A stretch of 64,000 bases of DNA from Rhodocyclales bacterium (lineage in GTDB: Bacteria > Pseudomonadota > Gammaproteobacteria > Burkholderiales > Rhodocyclaceae). Each line of letters starts with the position of its first letter. Within the stretch, counting starts at the first letter, position 1. This document shows, one piece after another, positions 8,791 to 18,509 of this stretch. The translations under genes were made by a program, and so were the position numbers. A model generated the notes under the pieces. That model saw only the letters and a program-made list of their open reading frames with translations. It did no database searches and was not told where the DNA came from. The stretch is taken from assembly GCA_016214145.1 (NCBI GenBank), contig JACRPA010000006.1, positions 310,001-374,000 of the forward strand, written 5' to 3'.

Positions 8791-9258
8791 ATGAATATTT
8801 GGCAAAAATTAATCGTTCTTGCGTTCGGCATGCTGGCCATTCCGCTGGCAAGGGCGGATGTCTACAAATGCGTGGATGACGACGGCCACGTTACTTATAC
8901 GAACACCAAGCCCTCCGCCAAGGCGAAATGCAGCGCCTTGAGCCGCGACCAGCGTGTCTCCACCGTGCCCGGTCGAGCGGCGAGCACCCCTTCTCCGGCG
9001 GGATTTCCCAAAGTGGATGGCGATGTGCAAAAGGCGCGCGACAACGACCGACGCAAGATCCTCGATCAGGAACTTTCCGCAGAGCAGAAGAACCTCGACC
9101 AGGCGAAGAAGGAACTGGCCGAGCAGGAGGCTATTCGCACTGGTGACGAGCGCAATTACCAGAGGGTGATCGAGCGCTTGCAGCCGTTCAAGGACAAGGT
9201 GGCCCTGCACGAGCGCAACCTCGAGGCGCTGAAGAAGGAAATCGGCAATCTCAGGTAA
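8791..9258 (+). CDS. DUF4124 domain protein with coiled-coil tail
   Basis: A 155-residue exported protein. The N-terminal signal peptide (MNIWQKLIVLAFGMLAIPLARA, cleavage about residue 22) leads directly into a DUF4124 motif, DVYKCVDDDGHVTYTNTKP. The second half (residues about 85-150) is charged and helical, rich in Glu, Lys, Gln and Leu with heptad-like spacing, and should form a coiled coil. The function of DUF4124 proteins is unknown; they are periplasmic. The position between glnA and ntrB is a recurring arrangement in betaproteobacteria, from general knowledge, though no direct nitrogen role is shown. Confidence 0.85.
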   Translation: MNIWQKLIVLAFGMLAIPLARADVYKCVDDDGHVTYTNTKPSAKAKCSALSRDQRVSTVPGRAASTPSPAGFPKVDGDVQKARDNDRRKILDQELSAEQKNLDQAKKELAEQEAIRTGDERNYQRVIERLQPFKDKVALHERNLEALKKEIGNLR

Positions 9259-9306
9259 ACGCGGGCCGGCCCGGCTCGATGGTGCGGTTTTTGCTAATCT
9301 GATTGC

Positions 9307-10379
9307 ATGGCCGCTCCGGAAAAACTCCCCGTTACCGCTTTCGCCGGGCTTGACCTGCTCTCCTCGGCCGTCATCCTGCTGGATGCCGGACTGGTCATCC
9401 AGTATCTGAACCCCGCAGCGGAAAACCTCTTTGCGATCAGCGCCCGGCAGCTGCTGCGCCGGCCTTTGGCGCTGCTTTTGGGTGAGCCGCCGGGACTGTC
9501 GGCCGCGCTCGACAACGCATTGGCCAACAACTGGAGCTACACCGGGCAGAATTTCAGCACGCACCGTCACGGCACCGATCCGCTGCACCTGGACTGCACG
9601 GTGACCCCGGTGGAAGCCGGCAATATCCGTCTGCTGCTCGAGTTCCGCCACATTGATCAGAAATTGAAGACGGAGAGGGAGGAGCGCCTGGCCGAGCAAC
9701 AGCAGGCCAACCGCGAACTCATCCGCAACCTCGCCCACGAAATCAAGAACCCGCTCGGCGGCATCCGCGGTTCGGCGCAATTGCTCGAGCGGGAGCTTGC
9801 CAATCCGCAATTGCACGAATACACCCAGGTCATCATCAAGGAGACCGACCGTCTGCAGGAGTTGATGAACCGGCTGCTCAGTTCGCACCGGCTGATGCAG
9901 CCGCAGCCGGTCGGCATCCATGAAATCCTCGAACGGGTGCGCGCCCTCATTTTGGCCGAGTTTCCCGACGTTGAAGTGAAGCGCGATTACGACACCAGCC
10001 TTCCCGATGCGACGGGCGATCGTGAGCAGCTCATCCAGGCCATCCTCAACATTGCCCGCAATGCCGCGCAGGCGCTGGAAGGGCGCGGCGAGATCGTGCT
10101 GCGCACCCGCGCGCTGCGGCAGGTTACCCTGGCCAAGCGGCGCTACCGCCTGGCGCTGGAATTGCAGGTGATCGACAACGGCCCCGGCATTCCGGAAGCA
10201 ATCCGCGACCAGATGTTCTACCCGCTGGTCTCCGGCCGGGAAGGCGGCAGCGGCCTGGGCCTTACGCTGGCGCAGAACTTCATCCAGCAGCACCACGGCA
10301 GCATCGAGGCCGACAGCCGGCCGGGCCGGACCTGTTTCACGGTGCAGTTGCCATTACATACCCCTCACCAGGAATCCCA

Positions 10380-10383
<4 letters not shown>
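9307..10383 (+). CDS. glnL: Nitrogen regulation sensor kinase NtrB
   Basis: NtrB phosphorylates NtrC under nitrogen limitation and, when bound by PII, removes the phosphate. The 358-residue cytosolic protein has an N-terminal PAS domain (about residues 10-115), the HisKA box NLAHEIKNPLGG with phospho-acceptor His144, the N-box NIARNAAQAL, and ATP-lid motifs DNGPGIPEAI and GGSGLGLTLA. It has no membrane segment, as expected. Its stop overlaps the ntrC start by 4 bp (ATGA). The ATG at 9307 follows directly on a weak sigma-54-like sequence that would leave almost no leader, so the promoter is uncertain. Confidence 0.96.
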
Positions 10384-11810
<1,427 letters not shown>

Positions 11811-11819
11811 AGGACGGCG

Positions 11820-13352
11820 TCAGGGGAGATCTGATTGCTTCGGCGGCTTCTGGAATTTCTTGCGGTTCTTCACGGGGGGCTTTGTGGTGCCCTTTGCCGC
11901 CGCCGGCTTGGCTGGAGGCGGTTTCTTCCTCAGTGCTGGCTTCTTGGCAGACTGGAGGGGGGGCTTGGCGGCTCCCGCCTTGGCTATCGCTGCAGGTCTC
12001 CGGCTGGCGATCGTCGAGGCCCTCATCTTGGGTGCCGGCGCCGCGACCGCGACCTTGTCCTCCGGCGGCGGTTCCTGGCTGGCGTCAAGCTTTGCAGTCA
12101 TCTCGGGAAGTGTGGCAACAGTATCTTCCCTGGCTGCGGAAGCAGGCTCCTGATCATTGGCCGCCGACGCAATTGCCTCGGGTGGCGGTGCCGCAGCCGC
12201 GACCTCGCCCCCCGGCGGACCCGGGCTGGCGACCGCCTTTCCAGTCATTTCGGGAGACGGGGCGACAGTACCGTCCTTGGCCTCGGAAGCAGGCTTCAGA
12301 TCGGTAGTCGCCGTGGCTGTCATTTCGGGCGCGGGCACTGCAGCCTCGACCTCGGGCGACAATTCCGGTTTGGCAACCGCCTTGCTCGTCATCTCGTTCG
12401 GTGACGCCACAACCTCGGTCTTGACCACCAGCGTAAGTTTCTGGTCGCTGATCGTCTTGGTCTCCTTCGGCGGCGGCGGGGCTTTCTGCGCCACCACGGC
12501 CTCGTCCGCCGTCGGAGGCGGCGGAGCCATTCCGGCTACCTTGGCACGCGATTTGAAATAGCCCGGCAGCCAACCGATCTTGATCGCGCTTTCCTGCTGG
12601 CCGGGGCGCGCCTCGCTCAGTTCGCGCAGATCGTAGCCGGCTGCGATCATCAGCTTACCCGCAAGTTCGTCCGCCTCGTCCTGCTGGGAAGCCTCGACAA
12701 TCTGCTCCGTGCCCAACGAGCCGATCAGGGAGATGCCTACCTTGAAGAGCGCGCCCATCGGGAACAACAGGTCGGCCAGGAAAGAGGTCGCCACGTAGGC
12801 GCCGACCAGCGGCGAACCGGTGACGAGGGATACGGCGATGCCCGCCGAGGTGCTTTCGCGATGATGCGCCGCCGCCAGCCGGCCGAATTCCCGCCCCAGC
12901 GCAAACGCGAGGTCGGTGTCTGACAGTTCCTGGCGGGCAAGGCCTGAACTGACGGCGATTTTGCCGCCGGCACTGGAGCCCACCGAGGGGGATTCGTTGG
13001 GCACGACGAAGACCTCCACGCGTGGCACGCGCGCAATCAGTTCGGGACTGAACTCCACCGTCACGGCGCCGAGGCGATCGGCGATGGGGGAGATGCGTGC
13101 CGCCAGTTTCTCGGCCTCCTCCCGCGCGGGGCAGGGAGATTCCGACTCACGGCAGAATTCCCCGCCTGAGGCGAGCATGGTTTTTACGTCAAAACGCAGA
13201 TCTGGAACAGTGGTTTCGAGCGTCCCGGGCAGGATGTTGAACTGCGTGCGTCCGCTGGTCGGCGAGGTGGTGCAGCCGGGGAGCAGTGCTGCACTGGCAA
13301 GGAATGCGCCTGCACGCAGCGTGCGGGCGATTACGGCGTTCGACAAATCCAT
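11820..13352 (-). CDS. Lipoprotein with M48-like peptidase fold, active site lost, repetitive C-terminus
   Basis: A 510-residue exported protein. The N-terminal signal ends in LLPGC (Cys27), a slightly imperfect lipobox. Residues about 75-245 follow the M48 pattern: VEVFVVPNE, IAVSSGLARQELSDTDLAFALGRE and DEADELAGKLMIAAGYD, where the third zinc ligand Glu is kept. The HExxH helix, however, reads Arg154-Glu-Phe-Gly-Arg158, so both zinc histidines are arginine and it should not be a protease. From about residue 280 the protein is Ala/Pro/Glu-rich with degenerate repeats built on PEMTxKAxAS, ending in a Lys/Pro/Ala-rich tail. It is convergent with ntrC and divergent from birA. The role is unknown; a structural or chaperone-like envelope role is only a guess. 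Confidence 0.75.
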   Translation of the reverse strand: MDLSNAVIARTLRAGAFLASAALLPGCTTSPTSGRTQFNILPGTLETTVPDLRFDVKTMLASGGEFCRESESPCPAREEAEKLAARISPIADRLGAVTVEFSPELIARVPRVEVFVVPNESPSVGSSAGGKIAVSSGLARQELSDTDLAFALGREFGRLAAAHHRESTSAGIAVSLVTGSPLVGAYVATSFLADLLFPMGALFKVGISLIGSLGTEQIVEASQQDEADELAGKLMIAAGYDLRELSEARPGQQESAIKIGWLPGYFKSRAKVAGMAPPPPTADEAVVAQKAPPPPKETKTISDQKLTLVVKTEVVASPNEMTSKAVAKPELSPEVEAAVPAPEMTATATTDLKPASEAKDGTVAPSPEMTGKAVASPGPPGGEVAAAAPPPEAIASAANDQEPASAAREDTVATLPEMTAKLDASQEPPPEDKVAVAAPAPKMRASTIASRRPAAIAKAGAAKPPLQSAKKPALRKKPPPAKPAAAKGTTKPPVKNRKKFQKPPKQSDLP

Positions 13353-13453
13353 ATTTTTGAAGTTTAGACGAGCACGTGTCGCAAGTCACGGGCCGGGCGG
13401 CGGAACGAAAGCAATTCCAGCATAATGTTGCGAAGGATCTGGATCGCTTCGGC

Positions 13454-14254
13454 ATGAATATAAATATTGTTGACCCTTTGAACGCGGAGATGGTTTCAGC
13501 GGCGCTGGGCTTTCCATCGCCCTTCCGCATTGAAGTCCTCGACACTTGCGAGTCGACCAGCACGCTGCTGCTGGACCGCGCCCATAAAGACGGACGCTCG
13601 GACAGCGTCGTCGTGTGTGAGCGACAGTCGGCCGGGCGCGGCCGGCGCGGCCGCAGCTGGCTGTCGGCCCCGGGCGACAGCCTGACCTTTTCCCTGCTGT
13701 GGCGCTTTCCCGCTGGCATGCCGCCGCCCACCGGGCTCAGCCTGGCGGCAGGGGTGGCGGTGGCGCGCGCGCTGGAGGGCATGGAAGCGGCCGGCGTGCG
13801 CCTGAAATGGCCGAACGACATCCTGGCCGACGGGGCCAAGCTGGGCGGCATCCTCGTCGAGACCGTGTCGTCGGGTGGCCGGCATACGGCGGTGATCGGC
13901 ATTGGGCTGAATGTGCGCCTGCCCCGGGAAATCGCCGATGCCATCGACACCGAAGCCGGTGCGCTCGTTTCGGTGATGCCCTACGCGCCTTCCCGCAATC
14001 TGCTGCTCGCCAATCTTCTCAAGGCGATGGCCGCTATGCTCGACGAGTTCGAGCACACGGGCTTCGCCGGCTTCGTCGAGGAATGGCTGGCGCGCAATGC
14101 CCATGCCGGACAGCTTGTCAGTATCCACGCCGAAGGTGTTCCGCCGGTCGAGGGCCGCTGCGTCGGCGTCGATGCCGACGGCGCGCTGCTGCTCGATACC
14201 GCGACGGGCGTGCGTCGGATCGTCAGCGGTGAAGTCTCCCTGAGGAAAAAATGA
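13454..14254 (+). CDS. birA: Biotin-[acetyl-CoA-carboxylase] ligase (no HTH domain)
   Basis: BirA activates biotin with ATP and attaches it to biotin carboxyl carrier protein. With the ATG at 13454 it is 266 residues. The catalytic domain shows VLDTCESTSTLLLDRA, the biotinyl-AMP loop GRGRRGRSW, LKWPNDILADGAKLGGILVE and VIGIGLNV. The small C-terminal beta-barrel follows (VEGRCVGVDADGALLL). There is no N-terminal helix-turn-helix, so it should not act as the biotin-operon repressor. An in-frame ATG at 13376 would add 26 residues that do not resemble the domain; a possible -10 (CATAAT near 13420) lies between them, which favours the shorter form. Confidence 0.9.
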   Translation: MNINIVDPLNAEMVSAALGFPSPFRIEVLDTCESTSTLLLDRAHKDGRSDSVVVCERQSAGRGRRGRSWLSAPGDSLTFSLLWRFPAGMPPPTGLSLAAGVAVARALEGMEAAGVRLKWPNDILADGAKLGGILVETVSSGGRHTAVIGIGLNVRLPREIADAIDTEAGALVSVMPYAPSRNLLLANLLKAMAAMLDEFEHTGFAGFVEEWLARNAHAGQLVSIHAEGVPPVEGRCVGVDADGALLLDTATGVRRIVSGEVSLRKK

Positions 14255-14970
14255 TACTGGCCATCGACTGCGGCAATACGCGGCTCAAGTGGGGCGTGCA
14301 TGACGGCGCCGGCTGGCGCTCGCAAGGCCTGCTTGATTACGCCGACCTGCCCGGGCTCGCGAACCTGTTGCGCTTGCAGCCGCATGCCGACAGGGCAATC
14401 GTTGCCAATGTCGCAGGCCCGCAGGTGGGCGAAGCCGTTCAGGCGGCCCTGGCCACGGTCGGCATCCCGCCGGTCTTTGCGCAAAGTCAGTCCCGCCAAT
14501 ACGGCGTGCACAACCTTTACGACGTGCCGGAGCAGCTCGGCGTTGACCGCTGGGCGGCGCTGATCGGTGCGCGGGCGCTGCATCGGCAGGCCTGCCTGGT
14601 GGTCTGCGCCGGCACGGCGACCACGGTCGATGTGCTGGATGCCGAGGGCCGTTTTCAGGGCGGCCTGATTCTGCCCGGCGTCGATCTGATGTGCCGCGCC
14701 CTGGCGGCCAACACGGCGCAGCTGCCGTTGGCCGACGGGAAGTTTGCCGGCCTGCCGCGCAATACGGCGGATGCCATCGCCAGCGGCTGCCTGCATGCCC
14801 AGGCCGGCGCCATCGAGCGCATGTTCGAGCAGGTGGCCGCTTATCCGGAGGCGACATGCCTGGTCGGCGGCGGCGCGGCGGGGCAGTTCTTCGACTTGCT
14901 GCGCATGCCGAAGCGGCGGGTCGACAACCTGGTGCTGGAAGGCCTGGCCCGCATCGGGCGGGAAGCGTGA
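14251..14970 (+). CDS. coaX: Type III pantothenate kinase
   Basis: CoaX phosphorylates pantothenate in the first step of CoA synthesis and belongs to the ASKHA fold. The 239-residue protein has the phosphate-1 motif MILAIDCGNTRLKWGVHDG at the N-terminus, GVDRWAALIGA, the phosphate-2 region CAGTATTVDVLDAEGRF, GGLILPGVDLM and the adenosine motif CLVGGGAAGQFFDLL. It overlaps the birA stop by 4 bp. The birA-coaX pairing is common in betaproteobacteria. CoA synthesis is completed by coaE about 5.6 kb downstream. Confidence 0.95.
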   Translation: MILAIDCGNTRLKWGVHDGAGWRSQGLLDYADLPGLANLLRLQPHADRAIVANVAGPQVGEAVQAALATVGIPPVFAQSQSRQYGVHNLYDVPEQLGVDRWAALIGARALHRQACLVVCAGTATTVDVLDAEGRFQGGLILPGVDLMCRALAANTAQLPLADGKFAGLPRNTADAIASGCLHAQAGAIERMFEQVAAYPEATCLVGGGAAGQFFDLLRMPKRRVDNLVLEGLARIGREA

Positions 14971-14986
14971 AGGGAGGCTGCTGATC

Positions 14987-15304
14987 GTGAGACGAAAGCG
15001 CAGAAGTTCCGTCAAGGTGGCGTTGGTGCTGCTCGGCACCATCTCACTGGCCGGCTGCGAGGAGGAGCCGCAGACGCGCCATGTGTACAAGTCGCTGCGC
15101 GATTGCACCGAGGAATGGGGCATCCAGAAATGCGAGCCCGCCACCGGCGGCCATCCCACGGGCTACTACTACGGCCCGAGCTTCCGTGGCGGCACCTACA
15201 CCGGCGCGCATGCGGGAGCGATGCGCCCGGGCAGCCGCGCCGTCGGCACGGTCAGCCGGGGCGGTTTCGGGACGTCGGCGTCCGGGCACGGCGGCGGCTC
15301 CTGA
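14987..15304 (+). CDS. DUF1190 lipoprotein (YgiB/YjfM type)
   Basis: A 105-residue lipoprotein. A basic start (RRKRRSSVK) is followed by a hydrophobic stretch and the lipobox LAGC (Cys near residue 24), then RDCTEEWGIQKCEPA and a Gly/Ser/Arg-rich tail with TVSRGGFGTSASGHGGGS. The tail pattern is that of the DUF1190 (UPF0441) family that includes YgiB and YjfM. The GTG at 14987 was chosen because AGGGAGG lies 10-16 bases upstream. It is absent as its own entry from an ATG-only scan because of the GTG start. The stop overlaps the next gene (TGATG), and the trio with the ATP-grasp and DUF350 genes matches the E. coli yjfM-yjfC-yjfL order. Confidence 0.8.
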   Translation: MRRKRRSSVKVALVLLGTISLAGCEEEPQTRHVYKSLRDCTEEWGIQKCEPATGGHPTGYYYGPSFRGGTYTGAHAGAMRPGSRAVGTVSRGGFGTSASGHGGGS

Positions 15305-16428
15305 TGGAACGCCTGGCTTCGCAACCGCGCGCCGACTGGGAGGCCAAGTTCGAGCGGATGGGTTTTTCCTTTCACTCGCTCGACGGCGTGTATTGGAACG
15401 AATCGGCCTGCTATCGTTTCTCCTCGGAAGAAATCGACACGATCGAAAGCGCCGCGGCGGAGTTGCACCGGCTATGCCGCTCGGCGGTCGGCTTCGCCCT
15501 GGCCAACGATCTGTGGGACGAGTTGCGCATTCCGCGGGAGCACGGCGAGTGGATCAAGGCCTCATGGCAGAAGGGGGAGCCATCGCTCTACGGCCGCTTC
15601 GATCTTTGCTACGACGGCCGCAACCCGCCCCGGTTGCTGGAATACAACGCCGACACGCCGACCTCCCTCATCGAGGCCGCCATCGCGCAATGGCACTGGC
15701 TGCGGGAAGTCCGTCCGAACGACGACCAGTTCAATTCCCTGCACGAGCGTCTGATTGAGCGCTGGCGCGAACTGGCCCGCAACCTGAAGCAGCCGATGCA
15801 CTTCGCCTGCGTGCGGGACAGCGAGGAAGACCGCGTCAACCTGGAATACCTTGCCGACACCGCCTTGCAGGCCGGCATCGAGGCCCGCTTCCTTCATCTC
15901 GAGGACATCGGTCTCGACGCCCAGGGGCGATTCGTCGATGCCGCCAACCGGCGAATCGAAACCCTGTTCAAGCTGTATCCCTGGGAGTGGATGCTGCGCG
16001 AGCCATTCGCCCCCGCCCTGTGCGCCGGCCGGATGGCCGTGGTCGAACCGCCCTGGAAAGCGGTGCTGTCGAACAAGGCGCTGCTGCCGTTGCTGTGGGA
16101 ACTGTTTCCCGATCATCCCAACCTGCTGCCGGCCTATTTCGAGCCGGCGCCGCTGGGAGGACGCCATGTCGCCAAGCCGATCTTCTCGCGCGAGGGCGCC
16201 GACATCATCCTCCACGACGGTGCGCGAACGCTGCGCGGCAAGGCCGACGGCTACGGCTCGGAAGGCTACGTCTACCAGGCGCTGGCGCCGCTGCCCGAAT
16301 TCGACGGACGCTATCCGGTGATCGGCGCCTGGATCGTCGGTGATGAGCCGGCCGGCATGGGCATTCGCGAGGACGCCACGCCCATCACCACCAATGCCAG
16401 CCATTTCCTGCCCCATTACTTCGACTGA
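15304..16428 (+). CDS. Glutathionylspermidine synthase-like ATP-grasp protein (YgiC/YjfC type)
   Basis: A 374-residue cytosolic ATP-grasp enzyme matching the synthetase half of glutathionylspermidine synthase. Family features include YWNESACYRFSSEEID, LYGRFDLCYDG, LLEYNADTPTSLIEAA, KPIFSREGADI and GYVYQALAPLPEF. YgiC/YjfC proteins lack the amidase half and form a C-N bond on an unknown acceptor; they are not shown to make glutathionylspermidine. The ATG at 15304 overlaps the stop of the DUF1190 lipoprotein gene, and a DUF350 membrane protein follows 12 bp later. Together these suggest an envelope-associated modification, which is inference. Confidence 0.85.
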   Translation: MERLASQPRADWEAKFERMGFSFHSLDGVYWNESACYRFSSEEIDTIESAAAELHRLCRSAVGFALANDLWDELRIPREHGEWIKASWQKGEPSLYGRFDLCYDGRNPPRLLEYNADTPTSLIEAAIAQWHWLREVRPNDDQFNSLHERLIERWRELARNLKQPMHFACVRDSEEDRVNLEYLADTALQAGIEARFLHLEDIGLDAQGRFVDAANRRIETLFKLYPWEWMLREPFAPALCAGRMAVVEPPWKAVLSNKALLPLLWELFPDHPNLLPAYFEPAPLGGRHVAKPIFSREGADIILHDGARTLRGKADGYGSEGYVYQALAPLPEFDGRYPVIGAWIVGDEPAGMGIREDATPITTNASHFLPHYFD

Positions 16429-16440
16429 GAGGAATCAACC

Positions 16441-16845
16441 ATGCTCGCCGACTCGATCTCGACATTGCCTTCCTTCCTGGCTTATTTCGCCATTGCGGTG
16501 GCGATCCTTGCCGCCTTTCTTTTCGCTTATACGCAATTCACGCCCTACAGGGAGGTTGCCCTGATTCGCGATGGGAACACGGCTGCCGCCATCAGCCTGT
16601 CCGGAACCCTGGTCGGCTTCGCCCTGCCGGTGGCGAACGTCATCGAGAACAGCCATAACCTGATCGACCTGGCGCTGTGGTCGGCGATCGCCTGCGCGGT
16701 GCAGTTCGTCACATATCTGGTCGCCCGCATGACGCTGCCGCAGCTGGCGCAGGACATTCCCGCCGGCAAGACGGCGCCGGCCATCTTCCTGGCGGCCTTG
16801 TCGGTCGGCGTCGGCCTCATCAACGCGGCTTGCATGGAGTATTGA
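16441..16845 (+). CDS. DUF350 inner-membrane protein (YjfL type)
   Basis: A 134-residue protein with four hydrophobic segments (near residues 9-30, 48-65, 73-90 and 110-128). The pattern FTPYREVALIRDGNTAAAISLSG after the first segment and the segment GFALPVANVIENS match the DUF350 family represented by YjfL. The function is unknown. It starts 12 bp after the YjfC-like ATP-grasp gene and completes a lipoprotein / ATP-grasp / membrane-protein set. Confidence 0.85.
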   Translation: MLADSISTLPSFLAYFAIAVAILAAFLFAYTQFTPYREVALIRDGNTAAAISLSGTLVGFALPVANVIENSHNLIDLALWSAIACAVQFVTYLVARMTLPQLAQDIPAGKTAPAIFLAALSVGVGLINAACMEY

Positions 16846-16898
16846 CCCCGTTTGCAGCCGCGAACGTTAACGCGACTGTCCCGACAACAGGAGTTCCC

Positions 16899-18314
16899 AT
16901 GCAAAGCCACGTTTCGAGCCGCGCGATCGCGCTGGCGGTCCTCGCCGCCTTTTCCCTCGCCGCCACTGCCGCCGAGAAGGTCAGCCGCGCCGAGGATCGC
17001 GAGGAGGTCGCCGTCACCATCTACAACGATTCCCTTGCCCTCATCAAGGAAGTCCGCCGCATCGCCTTCGAGCGCGGCGCCAACAGCATTGCCCTGCGCG
17101 ACGTCAGTGCGAAGATGCGGCCGGAAACCGCCAGCCTGCGCGCGCTGTCCGGCGGCAGCCTGCGCCTGATCGAGCAGAACTTCGACTTCGACCTGCTCAC
17201 GCCGCAGAAGCTGCTGGAGAAATACGTAGGCCGAAGCGTCACGGTGATCAAGACCAATCCGGCCTCCGGCGCGGAAACGCGCGAGCAGGCCGAGGTCCTG
17301 GCGACCAACGGCGGCGTGGTGCTGAAGTACGCCGACCGCATCGAGACCGGCGTGCCGGGCCGCATCGCCTACGGCGCGATTCCCGCCAACCTGCGCGACC
17401 GGCCGACGCTGGTGGTGCAACTGGAGAGCGCCGCATCCGGTCGGCAGGCGGCGGAACTGTCCTATCTCTCCGGCGGGCTGTCCTGGCGCGCCGACTATGT
17501 CGCCGAATTGTCCGGCGACGAATCAAAGCTCGACCTCGCCGGCTGGGTGACGCTGACCAACCAGAGCGGGGCGAGCTACGAGAACGCCCGCCTGCAATTG
17601 GTGGCCGGAGACGTGAACCGCGTGCGCGACGAGATTCGCCAGCAGGTATTCGCCGCTGCCAAGGCCATGCCGGCGCCGGCCGCCGACATGGCCCGCGAGC
17701 AACTGTTCGAGTACCACCTCTACTCGTTGAACCGGCCGACGACGCTGCAGGACAACCAGACCAAGCAGGTGTCGCTGCTCTCCGCTTCAGGCATTCCGGT
17801 GCGCAAGGAATACCGCCTGGCCGGCCAGGACTGGTACTACCGCGGTCCGCAGTCCGATCTGGGGCGCAAGCACAAGGTCGCCGTCTTCGTCGAGTTCGAC
17901 AACAAGGGCGGCGACCTCGGCCAGCCGATGCCCAAGGGCGTCGTGCGGGTCTACAAGAAGGATTCCCGCGGCAACGCCCTCTTCATTGGCGAGGACGCCA
18001 TCGACCACACGGCGAAGAACGACACCGTGCGCCTCAAGCTGGGCGATGCCTTCGACGTCAAGGCCGCGCGCAGGCAGGCCTCCTTCCGCAAGGTCGCCGA
18101 CAAGGTGTACGAGAGCGCCTACAGCATCGAGCTGAGCAACGCCAAGGATGTTCCGGTGACGGTGAAGGTGGTCGAGCCGGTTCCCGGCGACTGGGAAATG
18201 ATCGCGGAGAGCCAGAAGCACAGCAAGGGCGATGCCCATTCCGCAGTCTGGCTGGTGGATGTGCCCGCCCAGGGCAAGGCCACGCTCGACTACAGCGTCA
18301 GGATGCGCTGGTGA
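16899..18314 (+). CDS. Secreted DUF4139-type protein
   Basis: A 471-residue protein with a signal peptide (MQSHVSSRAIALAVLAAFSLAATAA, cleavage about residue 25) and no further membrane segment. The mature part starts with VAVTIYNDSLALIKEVRRIAF, then two beta-rich regions including LSYLSGGLSWRADYVAELSG, which is the DUF4139 signature, and ends with WLVDVPAQGKATLDYSVRMRW. Homologues are periplasmic or outer-membrane-associated and of unknown function. CAGGAG 7 bases upstream supports the ATG at 16899. It follows the YjfM/C/L trio by 53 bp on the same strand and may be part of the same transcript. Confidence 0.8.
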   Translation: MQSHVSSRAIALAVLAAFSLAATAAEKVSRAEDREEVAVTIYNDSLALIKEVRRIAFERGANSIALRDVSAKMRPETASLRALSGGSLRLIEQNFDFDLLTPQKLLEKYVGRSVTVIKTNPASGAETREQAEVLATNGGVVLKYADRIETGVPGRIAYGAIPANLRDRPTLVVQLESAASGRQAAELSYLSGGLSWRADYVAELSGDESKLDLAGWVTLTNQSGASYENARLQLVAGDVNRVRDEIRQQVFAAAKAMPAPAADMAREQLFEYHLYSLNRPTTLQDNQTKQVSLLSASGIPVRKEYRLAGQDWYYRGPQSDLGRKHKVAVFVEFDNKGGDLGQPMPKGVVRVYKKDSRGNALFIGEDAIDHTAKNDTVRLKLGDAFDVKAARRQASFRKVADKVYESAYSIELSNAKDVPVTVKVVEPVPGDWEMIAESQKHSKGDAHSAVWLVDVPAQGKATLDYSVRMRW

Positions 18315-18374
18315 GCGAACTCATAAGCCGGGGTCAGGCATCTGACTGATGGATCAATCGACCAGAAAATCAGC

Positions 18375-18403
18375 TTGTGTATGCAGTATACCCGGGCTAT
18401 TAT
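18375..18403 (+). promoter_or_regulatory. Possible sigma-70 promoter of trpB2
   Basis: TTGTGT - 17 bp - TATTAT in the 195-bp gap before trpB2. The -10 matches at five of six positions, the -35 only at TTG. The remaining leader of about 95 bases holds a strong ribosome site (GAGGAGGAAAGAG) but no recognisable attenuator. Confidence 0.4.
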
Positions 18404-18509
18404 TTTTCCCGCATTTGGACTAAGGTGATTCTGCTGGGCGCGCCCGGAATCAGGCTGGTGGGAGAGGGAGCGAGCCTGACCAACAATCCACATACCGAGG
18501 AGGAAAGAG

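Noticed and set aside
9281-9294. Sigma-54-like GG-N10-GC before ntrB
   Set aside because: Spacing is right, but transcription would start at or within 1-2 bases of the ntrB ATG, leaving no ribosome site, and the -24 part matches poorly.
8809-10296. A 495-codon minus-strand frame across the DUF4124 gene and ntrB
   Set aside because: Antisense to two well-supported genes with no recognisable domains.
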